Below are positions 14,523-22,687 of a stretch of 43,340 nucleotides of DNA, in pieces. The DNA comes from a virus. The notes below the pieces were generated by a model. The model searched no databases. It saw nothing but the letters and a program-made list of their open reading frames with translations, and was not told the origin of the DNA. A program made the translations under genes and the position numbers. Numbering within the stretch: the stretch's first letter is position 1; each line of letters begins with the position of its first letter. The stretch is taken from positions 1 to 43,340 of the IMG/VR virus record IMGVR_UViG_3300020119_000042; one strand, given 5' to 3'.

Positions 14523-14897
14523 TTAGCGGGTGGTCCAGACCATGTAGTCTTGCCGAACCCTGAAATTACGCGTTTCCGGGTCGGGCGCTGGGCCCTCCCA
14601 ATCCTGAAACGTGGCGTAGAAGGCGAGCGTTACGTGGTCGATCGCAGTGCGGACAGCTTCCGCGAGGGCAGCGGCTTGTTTAGCCTCCGGTGACCAGCAA
14701 TCGATCTGGAACCGGGGCCATTCGAGGTTTGCAGGGCCGTCAAGATGATCCGCCCCGGTGGTCGAGACCCGCTGGATAGTGACGTAGGGATAATCCGATC
14801 CCTGCCGCGCGCCCGCCAAGAACACGCGCGTTCCCGCGAGCGCCGCCACGGGAGATGCGGCCTGTAAGGCAGCGATTAGGTCGGCTTCGGTGCTCAT
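14523..14897 (-). CDS. Tail terminator / completion protein (DUF3168)
   Basis: A 124-residue DUF3168 protein, related to lambda U/SPP1 gp17-type tail terminators that cap the tube and join it to the head. Typical features: MSTEADLIAALQAASPVAAL, then GARQGSDYPYVTIQRVST, FQIDCWSPEAKQAAALAEAV and the C-terminal RNFRVRQDYMVW. It overlaps the gp10-like gene by four bases (ATGA). Confidence 0.87.
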   Translation of the reverse strand: MSTEADLIAALQAASPVAALAGTRVFLAGARQGSDYPYVTIQRVSTTGADHLDGPANLEWPRFQIDCWSPEAKQAAALAEAVRTAIDHVTLAFYATFQDWEGPAPDPETRNFRVRQDYMVWTTR

Positions 14898-15295
14898 TTA
14901 CCCACCAACTTGCGAGCTTCACGCTCGACGCCCTTGCCCATGTTCTCGCCGATTGCCTTGATCGCGGCGGCACCATCTTCATCCAGCGTTGGGCGGATGA
15001 ATGGAAAGGCTCGGGAATGTTCGGTTCCGAACTCCGTCAGGTGGACGCGGCGGGAAACCGGCTTCTTGAATCCAACAACGGCATGAGCCTGTCCCTTGGT
15101 CGATTTCTTGGAACTGGAAACAACCGGGGAGTCCGCCAGTTGGCCGGTACGCCGCCGGGCGCGGTGCTTCATGCCCTTGACCAGCACCCGTCCCCCTGCC
15201 TTGAGGCCGTTAACAGCAACCTTCTTGGCCACAGCTTCGGGCAACTGGTTGAGGACCCGCTCCAGATCTTTGGCGCCGAGAACGAAATTCGCCAT
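14894..15295 (-). CDS. HK97 gp10-like head-tail protein
   Basis: A 133-residue HK97-gp10 family protein, a minor head-tail joining component. Family features: LERVLNQLPEAVAKKVAVNG near the start, then KAGGRVLVKGMKHRARRRTG, VHLTEFGTEHSRAFPFIRP and a C-terminal helix. The start is the ATG at 15293-15295, overlapping the TAA of the upstream gene (TAATG); the frame runs further upstream without a better start. Confidence 0.87.
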   Translation of the reverse strand: MANFVLGAKDLERVLNQLPEAVAKKVAVNGLKAGGRVLVKGMKHRARRRTGQLADSPVVSSSKKSTKGQAHAVVGFKKPVSRRVHLTEFGTEHSRAFPFIRPTLDEDGAAAIKAIGENMGKGVEREARKLVGK

Positions 15296-15624
15296 TAGTT
15301 CGCCCCATCCGTTGCCAGCGTGTGCAGGTAGCAGAACATGTCGCGGCGAGTGCCGGTGACGCTCACGATATCCCACGTGCGTCCACCCCACTGCACCCGC
15401 ATGGTGCTGTCGAATGCGCCCCAGCGAACCACGAACACGGTCTTTTCTTCGGCGTGGTAATCGCCCTTGAGAAATTCCCGCCCCGGCGTCTCGATGACCT
15501 TGGCCCAGCGTCCCCCTATAGCCCCATCGTAGGCCGACCAGGTGAGGGCATCTTGCCCAAGTTCGTCCGTCGTGGACGAAGGGCTCTCGATGACAATGCG
15601 CTGGTCGAGAGCCCCGGCGTCCAT
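15295..15624 (-). CDS. Head-closure / head-tail adaptor protein
   Basis: A 109-residue protein of the SPP1 gp16-like head-tail joining family: MDAGALDQRIVIESPSSTTD, then LTWSAYDGAIGGRWAKVIET, GREFLKGDYHAEEKTVFVVRW and GRTWDIVSVTGTRRDMF. It closes the portal-connector channel. It is followed directly by the gp10-like gene, with a one-base overlap. Confidence 0.87.
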   Translation of the reverse strand: MDAGALDQRIVIESPSSTTDELGQDALTWSAYDGAIGGRWAKVIETPGREFLKGDYHAEEKTVFVVRWGAFDSTMRVQWGGRTWDIVSVTGTRRDMFCYLHTLATDGAN

Positions 15625-15625
15625 G

Positions 15626-16042
15626 TTACGGCTTCACCACACCCGAGGCGTTGATCACGACGTTGATCTGCGTGGTCGAGACCGCCCAGCCGATCGCAGT
15701 GGGATAGGCTCCGGTGGTCAGGTCGGCGACCGGGCAGATGCCGCCAGCGGTCGCGGAACCGGTGTACATGGTGCCCACGGCGACGGTCGCACCCACGGTC
15801 AGCAGGCCGCCGGTCAGAACCGCGACAGGCTGGCCCGAGGAAGCAGCGTTGAGAGCCACACCAGTGACGGTGCGAGCCGCAGCGGTGGCGCTGTCGGCGT
15901 CCGAGAGCTTGTAGGTGTTGCTCGACGTATCGAGGTACACCGCCTGGCCGGCCGTGAGCGACGCACCCGCGTTGCGCGAGCGATCAACAGAAGCGCCAGT
16001 ACCGGCAGCGACACTCGCTGCGGTGATCGTGAGGTCCGCCAA
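15626..16042 (-). CDS. Capsid cement / decoration-type protein
   Basis: A 138-residue beta-rich protein, MADLTITAASVAAGTGASVD at the start, with AGQAVYLDTSSNTYKLSDAD, TGVALNAASSGQPVAVLTGG and TVGATVAVGTMYTGS. I recall this pattern from capsid-associated (DUF2190-like) proteins of alphaproteobacterial phages. It lies between the gp6-like connector and the head-closure protein. Exact location in the virion is inferred. Confidence 0.7.
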   Translation of the reverse strand: MADLTITAASVAAGTGASVDRSRNAGASLTAGQAVYLDTSSNTYKLSDADSATAAARTVTGVALNAASSGQPVAVLTGGLLTVGATVAVGTMYTGSATAGGICPVADLTTGAYPTAIGWAVSTTQINVVINASGVVKP

Positions 16043-16054
16043 TGTAGGTCTCCT

Positions 16055-16636
16055 TTAGAATGAAAATGAGCGGTGGTTACAGAGAAGGGCCGTCACCGCG
16101 TGCGGCAGTTCGGGAATGTCGCCGCCAGCAGCGGCAGGGCGGGTCATCGCCGAGAGCGAGGACCGCTCATCAAACCACTGGCTGACCAGCAGCAGGATCG
16201 CGTGCTTGATCGAGGGCGGGACGGTCGCGTAACCGGCGGTAAACTGGATCTTGACGACGTTGATCCCGGTCGCGGTGGTTGGCCAGGTGTAGGCGGTATC
16301 GCGCACCAGCCACTGCGGATCGCTGACCAGATCTGGAGTGTAGTCGGTATCGGGAATGGTCTGGAGGAAGTTGCCAGGATCGTAATACTTGACCGAGACG
16401 ATTTCGCTGACCGGCCCCTTGGGGATCATGATCGCGTCAGAGAAGGCATCCAGCACCAGTTCCCACGTCTGCGGCATGATCGCCCGCCCGGTGTACTGCT
16501 CGACGTAATCGGTCGCGGCGGCAATCAGCGCGGTGAGGGTCACATCGTCGGCGGTGCCATCGACGCGGGTCTGTGCTTTCGCTTCATCCAGCGTCACCGG
16601 GTAATCGGTGGCGGCGGTGATCAACTTAAGGCCCAT
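16055..16636 (-). CDS. gp6-like head-tail connector protein
   Basis: A 193-residue connector adaptor that docks on the portal. The N-terminal part has the gp6-like pattern DYPVTLDEAKAQTRVDGTAD, then ALIAAATDYVEQYTGRAIMP, followed by beta strands (WELVLDAFSDAIMIPKGPVS) and a C-terminal helix pair (PPSIKHAILLLVSQWFDER). It is full length for the family. Confidence 0.87.
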   Translation of the reverse strand: MGLKLITAATDYPVTLDEAKAQTRVDGTADDVTLTALIAAATDYVEQYTGRAIMPQTWELVLDAFSDAIMIPKGPVSEIVSVKYYDPGNFLQTIPDTDYTPDLVSDPQWLVRDTAYTWPTTATGINVVKIQFTAGYATVPPSIKHAILLLVSQWFDERSSLSAMTRPAAAGGDIPELPHAVTALLCNHRSFSF

Positions 16637-18304
16637 CTAGCGCCGCCCTCCTGAAACTACTCGGGGCCGCATCCCCCTGGTGGAGTGGGGGCGGGCGGTG
16701 GTGGTCTGGCCCGGCCGCTGAAGGCTGGCCGGAGTTGGTCGGAACGACGGGGTGGAGGTGGGGCGCAGCGCGGTGTTGCGCGGGCGCTGATCCCCGGCGG
16801 CCAGCGTGTCATCATCCTCGACTACGGTCACCTGCCCGAACAGCGGGAGGATCGCCGCGCTGGTCAGGGTGTCGCTGTTTTCTATCAGGTCCAGACTGGC
16901 CAGCAGCGGGAGCGTTCCCGTTGCCGTCAGGGTGTCGTCGTTGTCGTTCGCCGCCAGCGTTCCAACCAGCGGCAGGATTGCCGTGGAAACCAGTGTATCG
17001 TCGGCCTCGGTCACCGTGAGGGTGGCTTGCCCCGCCTTGCCGCCGGTGGCCGCGAGAGTGTCGTCGCCTTCTGTGGCGCTCAGAGCCCCGGAGAGGGCCA
17101 GCGTACCGCTTGCGGTCAGTTGGTCGTCGGCTTCGCTGATCGTCGCTGTGGCGGCAAGCTGGAGCCGCCCAGCGGCATTCAGTGTGTCGTCGGCTTCGGT
17201 GCTGGCCTCGGTCGCGGTGATGGCGAGGGTGGCCGTGGCCGCAAGCGTGTCATTCGCCTCGGCTAACGCGGCGGTTCCCGCGATCGGCAGCGCCGCCGTG
17301 GCGGTAACAGTATCGTCGGCGTCGGCCCGGGTGAGCGTTGCGCCAATCGCCATCGCGCCGGTGGCACTAAGGCTGTCGTCCGCTTCGGTGGCGATCAGCG
17401 TGCCGAGGACTGGCGGGGCCCCACCCGTGGCGGAAAGGGTATCGGGAGCCTCGGTCGCCCCCAGCGTGGCGTTCAGCGCCAGAGTTGCGGTTGCGGCGAG
17501 GCTGTCATCAGCCTCGGTAGTAGTTTCGGCTCCTACCAGCGCCAGAGTGGCGGTCGCGGCCAAGGTATCGTTTGCTTCGGTGGCCGCGAGAGTTGCAGTC
17601 AGAATGAGTGCGGCGGCGGCGGAGAGACTGTCCGCCGCCTCGGATGCGGCCAAGGCACATGCGATCGGCAGTTTGCCAGCCGCAGCGAGAGTATCGTCAG
17701 CCTCGGTGACCGCCGCCGTCGCCTTGAGGGCGAGAGCGCCGGTTGCTGCGACCGCATCCGACGCTTCACTGACCGCCAGCGCACCGGTGAGGGTGACTGT
17801 GCTGGTAGCCGCCAGCGTGTCACTGGCCTCGGTCTGGGCCAGCGTTCCAGTGATCGCAACCGTTGCCGGGCTGCTCAGGCTGTCAGCGGCTTCCGTAACC
17901 GCCACTGTTCCAGCCAGGGCCAGCACCCCGGTCGCGGTGAGTGTATCGCTGCCTTCCGTAACCGCTGTCGCTGCGGCAAGGGCAAGCTTACCCACGCCTG
18001 CGAGGGTATCATCACTTTCCGTGACCGCTAGCGTTCCGGCGATCGGGTTCGCGCCAATCCCAGCCGCAGAGAGCGTGTCATCGGCTTCGGTAACGGCCAG
18101 CGCACCGACAAGGGTCAGTGTAGCCGGTGCGACTAGGGTGTCGTTGTCTTCGGTTGCCGCCAGCGCCCCAGCGATAGCCAACGTCGTGGTTGCGGAAAGC
18201 GTGTCCGCCGCTTCGGTGATCGCAGCGGTACCGGTGATGCCGGTATTGGCCGAAGCTCCGTCATCGGCAAACGGGTTGTAGCCAAACGGGAGGTAGCCGA
18301 ACAT
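16637..18304 (-). CDS. Tandem-repeat structural protein, about 23 x 21 aa
   Basis: A 555-residue protein with three parts. The N-terminus is MFGYLPFGYNPFADDGASAN. Then come about 23 imperfect copies of a 21-residue unit (consensus close to GTLAVTEADDTLSATGTLAL) covering roughly residues 23-505. The C-terminal ~50 residues are rich in Pro, Arg and Thr (RPTSTPSFRPTP) and end VVSGGRR. The acidic E-x-D-D-T-L core is nearly invariant. The regular beta-forming repeat suggests a long fibrous rod, such as a head fibre, whisker or side fibre. It starts two bases after the stop of the fibre gene upstream and precedes the connector gene. No catalytic motif. Function inferred from composition and place. 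Confidence 0.75.
   Translation of the reverse strand: MFGYLPFGYNPFADDGASANTGITGTAAITEAADTLSATTTLAIAGALAATEDNDTLVAPATLTLVGALAVTEADDTLSAAGIGANPIAGTLAVTESDDTLAGVGKLALAAATAVTEGSDTLTATGVLALAGTVAVTEAADSLSSPATVAITGTLAQTEASDTLAATSTVTLTGALAVSEASDAVAATGALALKATAAVTEADDTLAAAGKLPIACALAASEAADSLSAAAALILTATLAATEANDTLAATATLALVGAETTTEADDSLAATATLALNATLGATEAPDTLSATGGAPPVLGTLIATEADDSLSATGAMAIGATLTRADADDTVTATAALPIAGTAALAEANDTLAATATLAITATEASTEADDTLNAAGRLQLAATATISEADDQLTASGTLALSGALSATEGDDTLAATGGKAGQATLTVTEADDTLVSTAILPLVGTLAANDNDDTLTATGTLPLLASLDLIENSDTLTSAAILPLFGQVTVVEDDDTLAAGDQRPRNTALRPTSTPSFRPTPASLQRPGQTTTARPHSTRGMRPRVVSGGRR
16790..18241 (-). repeat. About 23 tandem copies of a ~63-bp coding repeat
   Basis: Each unit encodes 20-23 residues. 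The first clear copies are TGTAAITEAADTLSATTTL and GALAATEDNDTL; the last are ASLDLIENSDTLTSAAILPL and GQVTVVEDDDTL. Copies are diverged in DNA but keep the E-D-T-L core, so this is an old protein-level repeat, not a recent duplication. Confidence 0.85.
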
Positions 18305-19300
18305 TTAGCCGCCGCCCGTCCGAACGCGATAGCCGCCGAATTGCAACACAAAAGCTGTGCCGGTGTTTGTGCCGTTCAGCCCGCCGACGCATTGTGGAAA
18401 CATCATCGCGCCATTCGCCGGGGTATCGGTGCTGGTGCTGGTGTAAAAGATCGCGCCAGTGTCGCGGCGGATCAGCAGCGCGTAGATCGTCAGTGAGCCC
18501 GGTTCAGCCCAGATGGTTGCCTCATACCAGCCATTAGCCACCAACGGGATGCCAGTGTCAGTCTTGGTCCCGCCACTGGCATTGCTGTTGACCAACAACT
18601 GAATGTTGGTGTCGGTGCTGTCGAGCGCAAAAACTGCATAGTTGGCGGTGAAGGAGCTGGGCTCGACGGTTTGGCCTATGAACGTGGTGTTAGTCATGCC
18701 AACAAACAATCGCGGGCCGGTAGGCAGCCCACTAGCACCAAACCGGCAATTAAACTTCCACCCACCCCGGCCGGAAGAACTAGACGCCACCGAGTAGTTG
18801 GTACCGTTTGAATAACCAGCTTGCGCGCTAGCAGTTGTGGCACTGGTGGTTTGGACCCGCGGCTGTTCGGTCAAATAGTTGGTTGTAGCCAAACCAGCGG
18901 TGGCCGCTGTGCCGGTCGCCGTAGGGGCAGCAAGGCCGCTGGCTGTGGTTGTTGTGCTTCCTGGACTGACAGTCAGATCACGCCAAATCCCTGCCGCATC
19001 ATTTCGCACTCGATCGGCGTCAACAACCATCGCCGCAGTGGCGGAAGAGGTCAGGCTGATTGCGGAACCGCTGGAACTGGAGACAAGCTGCGATGACCCC
19101 CGCGAAAGGGTCGTGCCATTCCAGTAGCAGTAGGACAGTTCCCAATTGGAGCCATCCTCAAAGCGAACCAGCCCAATCCAACCCGTTGCTACAGTTGACC
19201 ACGCCAGGAAGGCCGAGGACGCCGCATTCGGGGTGAACGCGCCCGTCCCCGGCGTCCCGGAGGTCGTTCCCTTGATTGCGCTATAGAACGGGCCAGCCAT
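18305..19300 (-). CDS. Second fibre-like structural protein
   Basis: A 331-residue protein starting MAGPFYSAIKGTTSGTPGTG. The N-terminal ~110 residues form a beta-rich attachment-type domain (GWIGLVRFEDGSNWELSYCY; GTTLSRGSSQLVSSS). The C-terminal ~180 residues (WKFNCRFGASG; DSTDTNIQLLVNSNASGGTK; NGWYEATIWAEPGS) align by eye with the C-terminus of the DUF2793 fibre at 4334-5734. It abuts the repeat protein, so the two may form one fibre. Probable surface-binding appendage, attached to the head or neck judging by gene order. Confidence 0.7.
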   Translation of the reverse strand: MAGPFYSAIKGTTSGTPGTGAFTPNAASSAFLAWSTVATGWIGLVRFEDGSNWELSYCYWNGTTLSRGSSQLVSSSSGSAISLTSSATAAMVVDADRVRNDAAGIWRDLTVSPGSTTTTASGLAAPTATGTAATAGLATTNYLTEQPRVQTTSATTASAQAGYSNGTNYSVASSSSGRGGWKFNCRFGASGLPTGPRLFVGMTNTTFIGQTVEPSSFTANYAVFALDSTDTNIQLLVNSNASGGTKTDTGIPLVANGWYEATIWAEPGSLTIYALLIRRDTGAIFYTSTSTDTPANGAMMFPQCVGGLNGTNTGTAFVLQFGGYRVRTGGG

Positions 19301-19305
19301 TTGGC

Positions 19306-19536
19306 TTAGGCCGTGCGCGCGGCGGCCGGCTGCGGCCCACCGTTGGCATTGAAGACGGTTTTCTTCGTGGTCTTGGCGATATCGTCTTCAAAGCACTGCT
19401 GGCAATAGGCCCGGTTCAACAGGTCGTCGTTGAACACGATAACCATCGTGACGTTGCCGTGCGTCGGGCAGGACAGCCGCCAATCGGAGGAGATTTCGCG
19501 CAGGTCCATGAAGCGGGCGGGGACGGTATCAGCCAT
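19306..19536 (-). CDS. Small protein with possible zinc-binding cysteines (76 aa)
   Basis: Starts MADTVPARFMDLREISSDWR. Residues CPTH and CQQC, about 25 residues apart, could bind zinc. The C-terminus is Ala/Pro/Arg-rich. The start is the ATG at 19534-19536, overlapping the upstream TGA. It lies in the head-gene cluster. Function unknown. Confidence 0.6.
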   Translation of the reverse strand: MADTVPARFMDLREISSDWRLSCPTHGNVTMVIVFNDDLLNRAYCQQCFEDDIAKTTKKTVFNANGGPQPAAARTA

Positions 19537-19943
19537 CAGGCGTTTCCTGCGGTCAACGTGAACGAAGTCACCGAGAACGACTGCCCTGCGGCGAACGACG
19601 TGTTGTCCACCGTCATGTCCCCGCCACCACCAGTCGCGGTCACCGTGCCCTGAATATGGCAAGTGGTCCCGGCGCTATCGTGGATGCGGAAATGGGCCGC
19701 CGTGCCGGCGTTGTCGGCGCTGGTATCCTGCCAGGTGCCGCTCATCGCTTTGGTTCCGCTGGAGGCCGCCGCCATCCAGTCGGACGGCAGGGTAACCGTG
19801 GCCAGGACCGTGCCGGAGTTGGCCGCCGCGCAGTTGGCCGGAGCCGCCCCGGTGCGAATGGTCAGGATGGCGCTGGTGCCGGTGGTCGATTCCACCGTGT
19901 CGAGGCGGGCGTTCCTTACGGAAACTGAGTACTGCAAAGACAT
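19536..19943 (-). CDS. Conserved phage structural protein (135 aa)
   Basis: Starts MSLQYSVSVRNARLDTVEST, then LPSDWMAAASSGTKAMSGTW, TAAHFRIHDSAGTTCHIQGT and a C-terminal VTSFTLTAGNA. I recall this family from head or minor-structural clusters of alphaproteobacterial phages. It is beta-rich with no enzyme motif. The ribosome site AAGGAGG lies about 8 bases upstream. Confidence 0.7.
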   Translation of the reverse strand: MSLQYSVSVRNARLDTVESTTGTSAILTIRTGAAPANCAAANSGTVLATVTLPSDWMAAASSGTKAMSGTWQDTSADNAGTAAHFRIHDSAGTTCHIQGTVTATGGGGDMTVDNTSFAAGQSFSVTSFTLTAGNA

Positions 19944-19946
19944 GGA

Positions 19947-20099
19947 TCAGCCCTCCTTGGGCTTGCGCTTGCGGGTTTCACGCGGCGCGGGGGCAACTGC
20001 CCGTTCGATCGGGGATTTGACGGGAACGGCCTTGCGGGCCTCGATCAGCCGCGCAGCAAGTCGCTCTTCACCCAACGGGTGATTGAGACAGATCCACAT
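19947..20099 (-). CDS. Small basic hypothetical protein (50 aa)
   Basis: MWICLNHPLGEERLAARLIE at the start and a basic tail (RETRKRKPKEG). The ribosome site GGGGG is weak and lies about 9 bases before the ATG at 20097-20099. It ends just before the start of the 135-aa structural gene, and its last codons contain that gene's ribosome site. A terminator separates it from the decoration gene upstream. Confidence 0.5.
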   Translation of the reverse strand: MWICLNHPLGEERLAARLIEARKAVPVKSPIERAVAPAPRETRKRKPKEG

Positions 20100-20111
20100 A
20101 GCGAAGCCCCC

Positions 20112-20145
20112 AAAAAGGAAAGGGCGGCACCGAAGCGCCGCCCTT
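20112..20145 (-). terminator. Intrinsic terminator after the decoration protein gene
   Basis: On the minus strand AAGGGCGGCGC pairs with GTGCCGCCCTT (one G-T wobble) across a TTCG tetraloop, an 11-bp stem, followed by TTTCC TTTTT. A stable UUCG loop with a T-rich tail is a strong terminator design. Confidence 0.8.
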
Positions 20146-20151
20146 CATTCA

Positions 20152-20571
20152 TCAAGCCGGCGGGTTGGCGGTCGGCTGACGCGACGGCGCCCCAAGCACC
20201 CACGTCCCGGCGATGAACACGTTGCCCGTGTTGTTGGCCGGGGTGATGGTGCAGCGGACGTACCGCTTAGTGCCGATGTAGCCGATCTTGCGGCACTCGC
20301 CGTCATCATCGAACTGGAAGCCGGCAAGGACCTCCGTACCGTTGAGGTAGGCGTCGTCCACGGCCGCGAAGGTCGAGTTGTCGGCGCTGTCTTCCACCAG
20401 AACGGTGTAGGTCACGTCAGCATCAGCATTGGTGCCGGTGATGATCGCCAGCATGCAGGAGCCGAAGCCGAGCAGGTCGCAGGTCGAGGAAACCTGTGCC
20501 GTGTTGTCGGTAACTGCGGCCTTGGGAGCGAAAGCGGGCTGGAGATGCAGCCGGTCGGTGATGTCGCGCAT
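20152..20571 (-). CDS. Capsid decoration / stabilising protein
   Basis: A 139-residue protein, MRDITDRLHLQPAFAPKAAV at the start, then DLLGFGSCMLAIITGTNADA, VTYTVLVEDSADNSTFAAVD and KRYVRCTITPANNTGNVFIA. The pattern is common directly downstream of HK97-type capsid genes in alphaproteobacterial phages and is taken to be a capsid-stabilising protein. Terminators lie on both sides, so its mRNA may be produced or stabilised as a separate unit. Confidence 0.72.
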   Translation of the reverse strand: MRDITDRLHLQPAFAPKAAVTDNTAQVSSTCDLLGFGSCMLAIITGTNADADVTYTVLVEDSADNSTFAAVDDAYLNGTEVLAGFQFDDDGECRKIGYIGTKRYVRCTITPANNTGNVFIAGTWVLGAPSRQPTANPPA

Positions 20572-20584
20572 CGCGCTATCCTTT

Positions 20585-20614
20585 CAAAAAAGTGGCGGGC
20601 ACTAAGGCCCGCCA
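20585..20614 (-). terminator. Intrinsic terminator after the major capsid gene
   Basis: On the minus strand TGGCGGGC pairs perfectly with GCCCGCCA (8 bp, 6-base loop), followed by C and six T. It lies 17 bases past the capsid stop codon. Confidence 0.8.
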
Positions 20615-20630
20615 AGGTTGGGGAGCCCGA

Positions 20631-21968
20631 TTAGGCCGCGAACTTCATCAGCTTGATCGCCTCGAAGTTGACAACGCCGCCGCCCACACGCTTGGTCGTG
20701 TAGAACTTGACGTAGGGCTTCGAGGTGTAGGGATCGCGCAGCACGCGAATGCCCTGGCGGTCCACGATCTGGTAGGCCTGAGCGAAGTCACCGAAGGCCA
20801 GGCTGAGCGAGTTCGTCGCCAGCGCAGGCATGTCTTCGGCGCGGGTCACCGCGTAGCCCAGCAGCGTCTCGGGCGTACCGGCCACGAGGCTCGGCTGCCA
20901 CAGATACTGGTTCTGGCCATCCTTGAACTTGCGGATGAGCTGGATCACCGAACGACGGGTGACGAAGCGGGCGTTCGTCAGATAGTCGTTCTTCAGCAGG
21001 CCGACGATGTCATAGAGCTTGTCCGCCGGCGTGGTGCCGGTGAAGTCGCCATTGGCACCCGACTTGAGGAAGCCGATCTGGCCCCAGGTGACGCCCGAGC
21101 CCGAGTCCGCTGCGGCAGTGTAACCACCCGCGAAGCCCATGATCTTGTTGGCGGCACCCGTGCAGAACTCGACGTTTTCAAACCGGCCGAACTTGTCGCC
21201 GACCTTGCCCGAAAGCCAGCCCTCAACGTCCGTAGCAGCGTCGTCAAGAAGCTGCTGGGTGGCCTTGGGCTCGGTGTCGATGATGTGCACCGGAATGCGC
21301 CACTTGCCGATCTGCGGGGTGGTGGTGTCGCCCGAGGTGGTGTGCTCGCCGGCATAACCAGCGCCCGCCTCGCCCAGGTCCTCGATGCCTTCGAGCGCAT
21401 CGGTCGAGATGCCCTGAATGCTCGCGATCTGGCGGATCGGCGAGGTCTCGTAGACCTTCTTGACCATGCGGCCGGTCATGTCGGGGGTGACGAGGTAGCC
21501 GCCATCCGGGTCCGAGCCGACCGAGAGGGTCTTGACTTCCTCGGGGGAGAGCATCCGTTCGTTCTTGGTCAGGAACGAGTTGAACGCCGCCTTGTACTGG
21601 TCGTAGCCGGCAGCATCGAGCGGGGTGAACTGGAGCTTGCGCTCGGCGGCCTCGGCAGCGAGGACGAGGTTGAAGGTCTTGATCTCCAGCTCGTGCTTGG
21701 CGCCGTCGCCGTCGCCCTTGATGTTGAGGCGGTTCATCCGCTTCTCAAGGTCTTCGCGCTCCTTGCGCTCGGCCGCCAGAGCAGCGTCAACCGCAGCCTT
21801 GGCTTCGACCGCCGCATCCAGCGAGGTCTCGATCTTGGTCAGGCGCTCACCGAGAACGGGGTCGTTGATCCCCTTCTTCAGTTCGGTGATCTGCTCTTCG
21901 TGGCTCTTCTTGAAGGCGTCGAAAGCCGCGCCCTGCTGTTCGAGCAGGTTCTTGATTTCATCCGACAT
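20631..21968 (-). CDS. Major capsid protein, HK97 fold
   Basis: A 445-residue major capsid precursor. The N-terminal ~130 residues are a charged coiled-coil delta/scaffold domain (MSDEIKNLLEQQGAAFDAFK ... AERKEREDLEKRMNRL), removed by the prohead protease. The rest is the phage capsid domain: LSVGSDPDGGYLVTPDMTGR, RQIASIQGISTDALE, GKWRIPVHIIDTEPKATQQL and the C-terminal GDFAQAYQIVDRQGIRVLRD. It is directly downstream of the protease gene and followed by a strong terminator. Confidence 0.95.
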   Translation of the reverse strand: MSDEIKNLLEQQGAAFDAFKKSHEEQITELKKGINDPVLGERLTKIETSLDAAVEAKAAVDAALAAERKEREDLEKRMNRLNIKGDGDGAKHELEIKTFNLVLAAEAAERKLQFTPLDAAGYDQYKAAFNSFLTKNERMLSPEEVKTLSVGSDPDGGYLVTPDMTGRMVKKVYETSPIRQIASIQGISTDALEGIEDLGEAGAGYAGEHTTSGDTTTPQIGKWRIPVHIIDTEPKATQQLLDDAATDVEGWLSGKVGDKFGRFENVEFCTGAANKIMGFAGGYTAAADSGSGVTWGQIGFLKSGANGDFTGTTPADKLYDIVGLLKNDYLTNARFVTRRSVIQLIRKFKDGQNQYLWQPSLVAGTPETLLGYAVTRAEDMPALATNSLSLAFGDFAQAYQIVDRQGIRVLRDPYTSKPYVKFYTTKRVGGGVVNFEAIKLMKFAA

Positions 21969-21979
21969 GATGATGGTCC

Positions 21980-22684
21980 TTATGTGATTTTGAGGAGGTT
22001 CCGGCGCAACAGCGCCGCGACTTCGGCGTCATCCTCATCGCGAGGTGACAGACCGCACTCCCCAGCCTCACGCTGGAGCCATTCCTTGAGGCCCGAGATC
22101 GCCTTCACGGCGTCCGCCCGCGACAGATCCTTCGTGCGAAGGGTGGCCTCAATGTCGCGCCAGTCTTCGTTGCTGAGAGACTGGAACTGGGATTTGATGC
22201 TGGTAACCAAGGCTTCCGGGTTCGATCCCATCGGCACCAGCGAAACTTCGGCAAGGTGCAGTTTGTCGAGGTGGCGCTTGACCATCGGGCTGGTGCCCTT
22301 GCGCGGGTTGATCGCCTTGTAGCCGATCGACAGCCCGTTCAGCGCCCCATCCTGCATCAGGGCATAGTTGAACCGCCCTTGGTCGGTATCGAGGCCCGAC
22401 AGTTTGCCTTCGACATAGAGGCCCTTGCTGTCCTCGCGCATGGTCTTCCACACGCCGACCGGCTTGTCCGACCCGGTGAACGGGTTGGCCGCCGAGCCAT
22501 GCATCATCTTCATCTGCGGCAGCGCGCCCTTGCGGTTCCAATCTGCCAGCGTGTCGGCAAACGCGCCGGGCATGATCACATCGCCGTGGCTGTCAATGTT
22601 GCCGAACACGGCGCCATAGCCGGCGAACTCGCCCGTCTTCGCGTCGAGCCCCTCGGCCGCGAACTTGAACTCCAGATGTTCCAT
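21980..22684 (-). CDS. Prohead protease, HK97-type (peptidase U35/S78)
   Basis: A 234-residue serine protease that removes capsid delta domains during maturation. Catalytic candidates fit the family: His62 in MMHG, Ser119 in NGLSIGY and Glu146 in LAEVSLVP. The C-terminal ~80 residues (LSNEDWRDIEATLRTKDLSR) are a helical extension. Standard place between portal and capsid genes. Confidence 0.93.
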   Translation of the reverse strand: MEHLEFKFAAEGLDAKTGEFAGYGAVFGNIDSHGDVIMPGAFADTLADWNRKGALPQMKMMHGSAANPFTGSDKPVGVWKTMREDSKGLYVEGKLSGLDTDQGRFNYALMQDGALNGLSIGYKAINPRKGTSPMVKRHLDKLHLAEVSLVPMGSNPEALVTSIKSQFQSLSNEDWRDIEATLRTKDLSRADAVKAISGLKEWLQREAGECGLSPRDEDDAEVAALLRRNLLKIT

Positions 22685-22687
22685 AAT

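Noticed and set aside
16806-18281. Long plus-strand frame (491 codons) opposite the repeat protein
   Set aside because: A by-product of the GC-rich tandem repeat. It has no ribosome site or recognisable domain.
20592-22322. Long plus-strand frame (576 codons) opposite the capsid gene
   Set aside because: Antisense shadow of a certain gene; composition is biased and no start signal is present.
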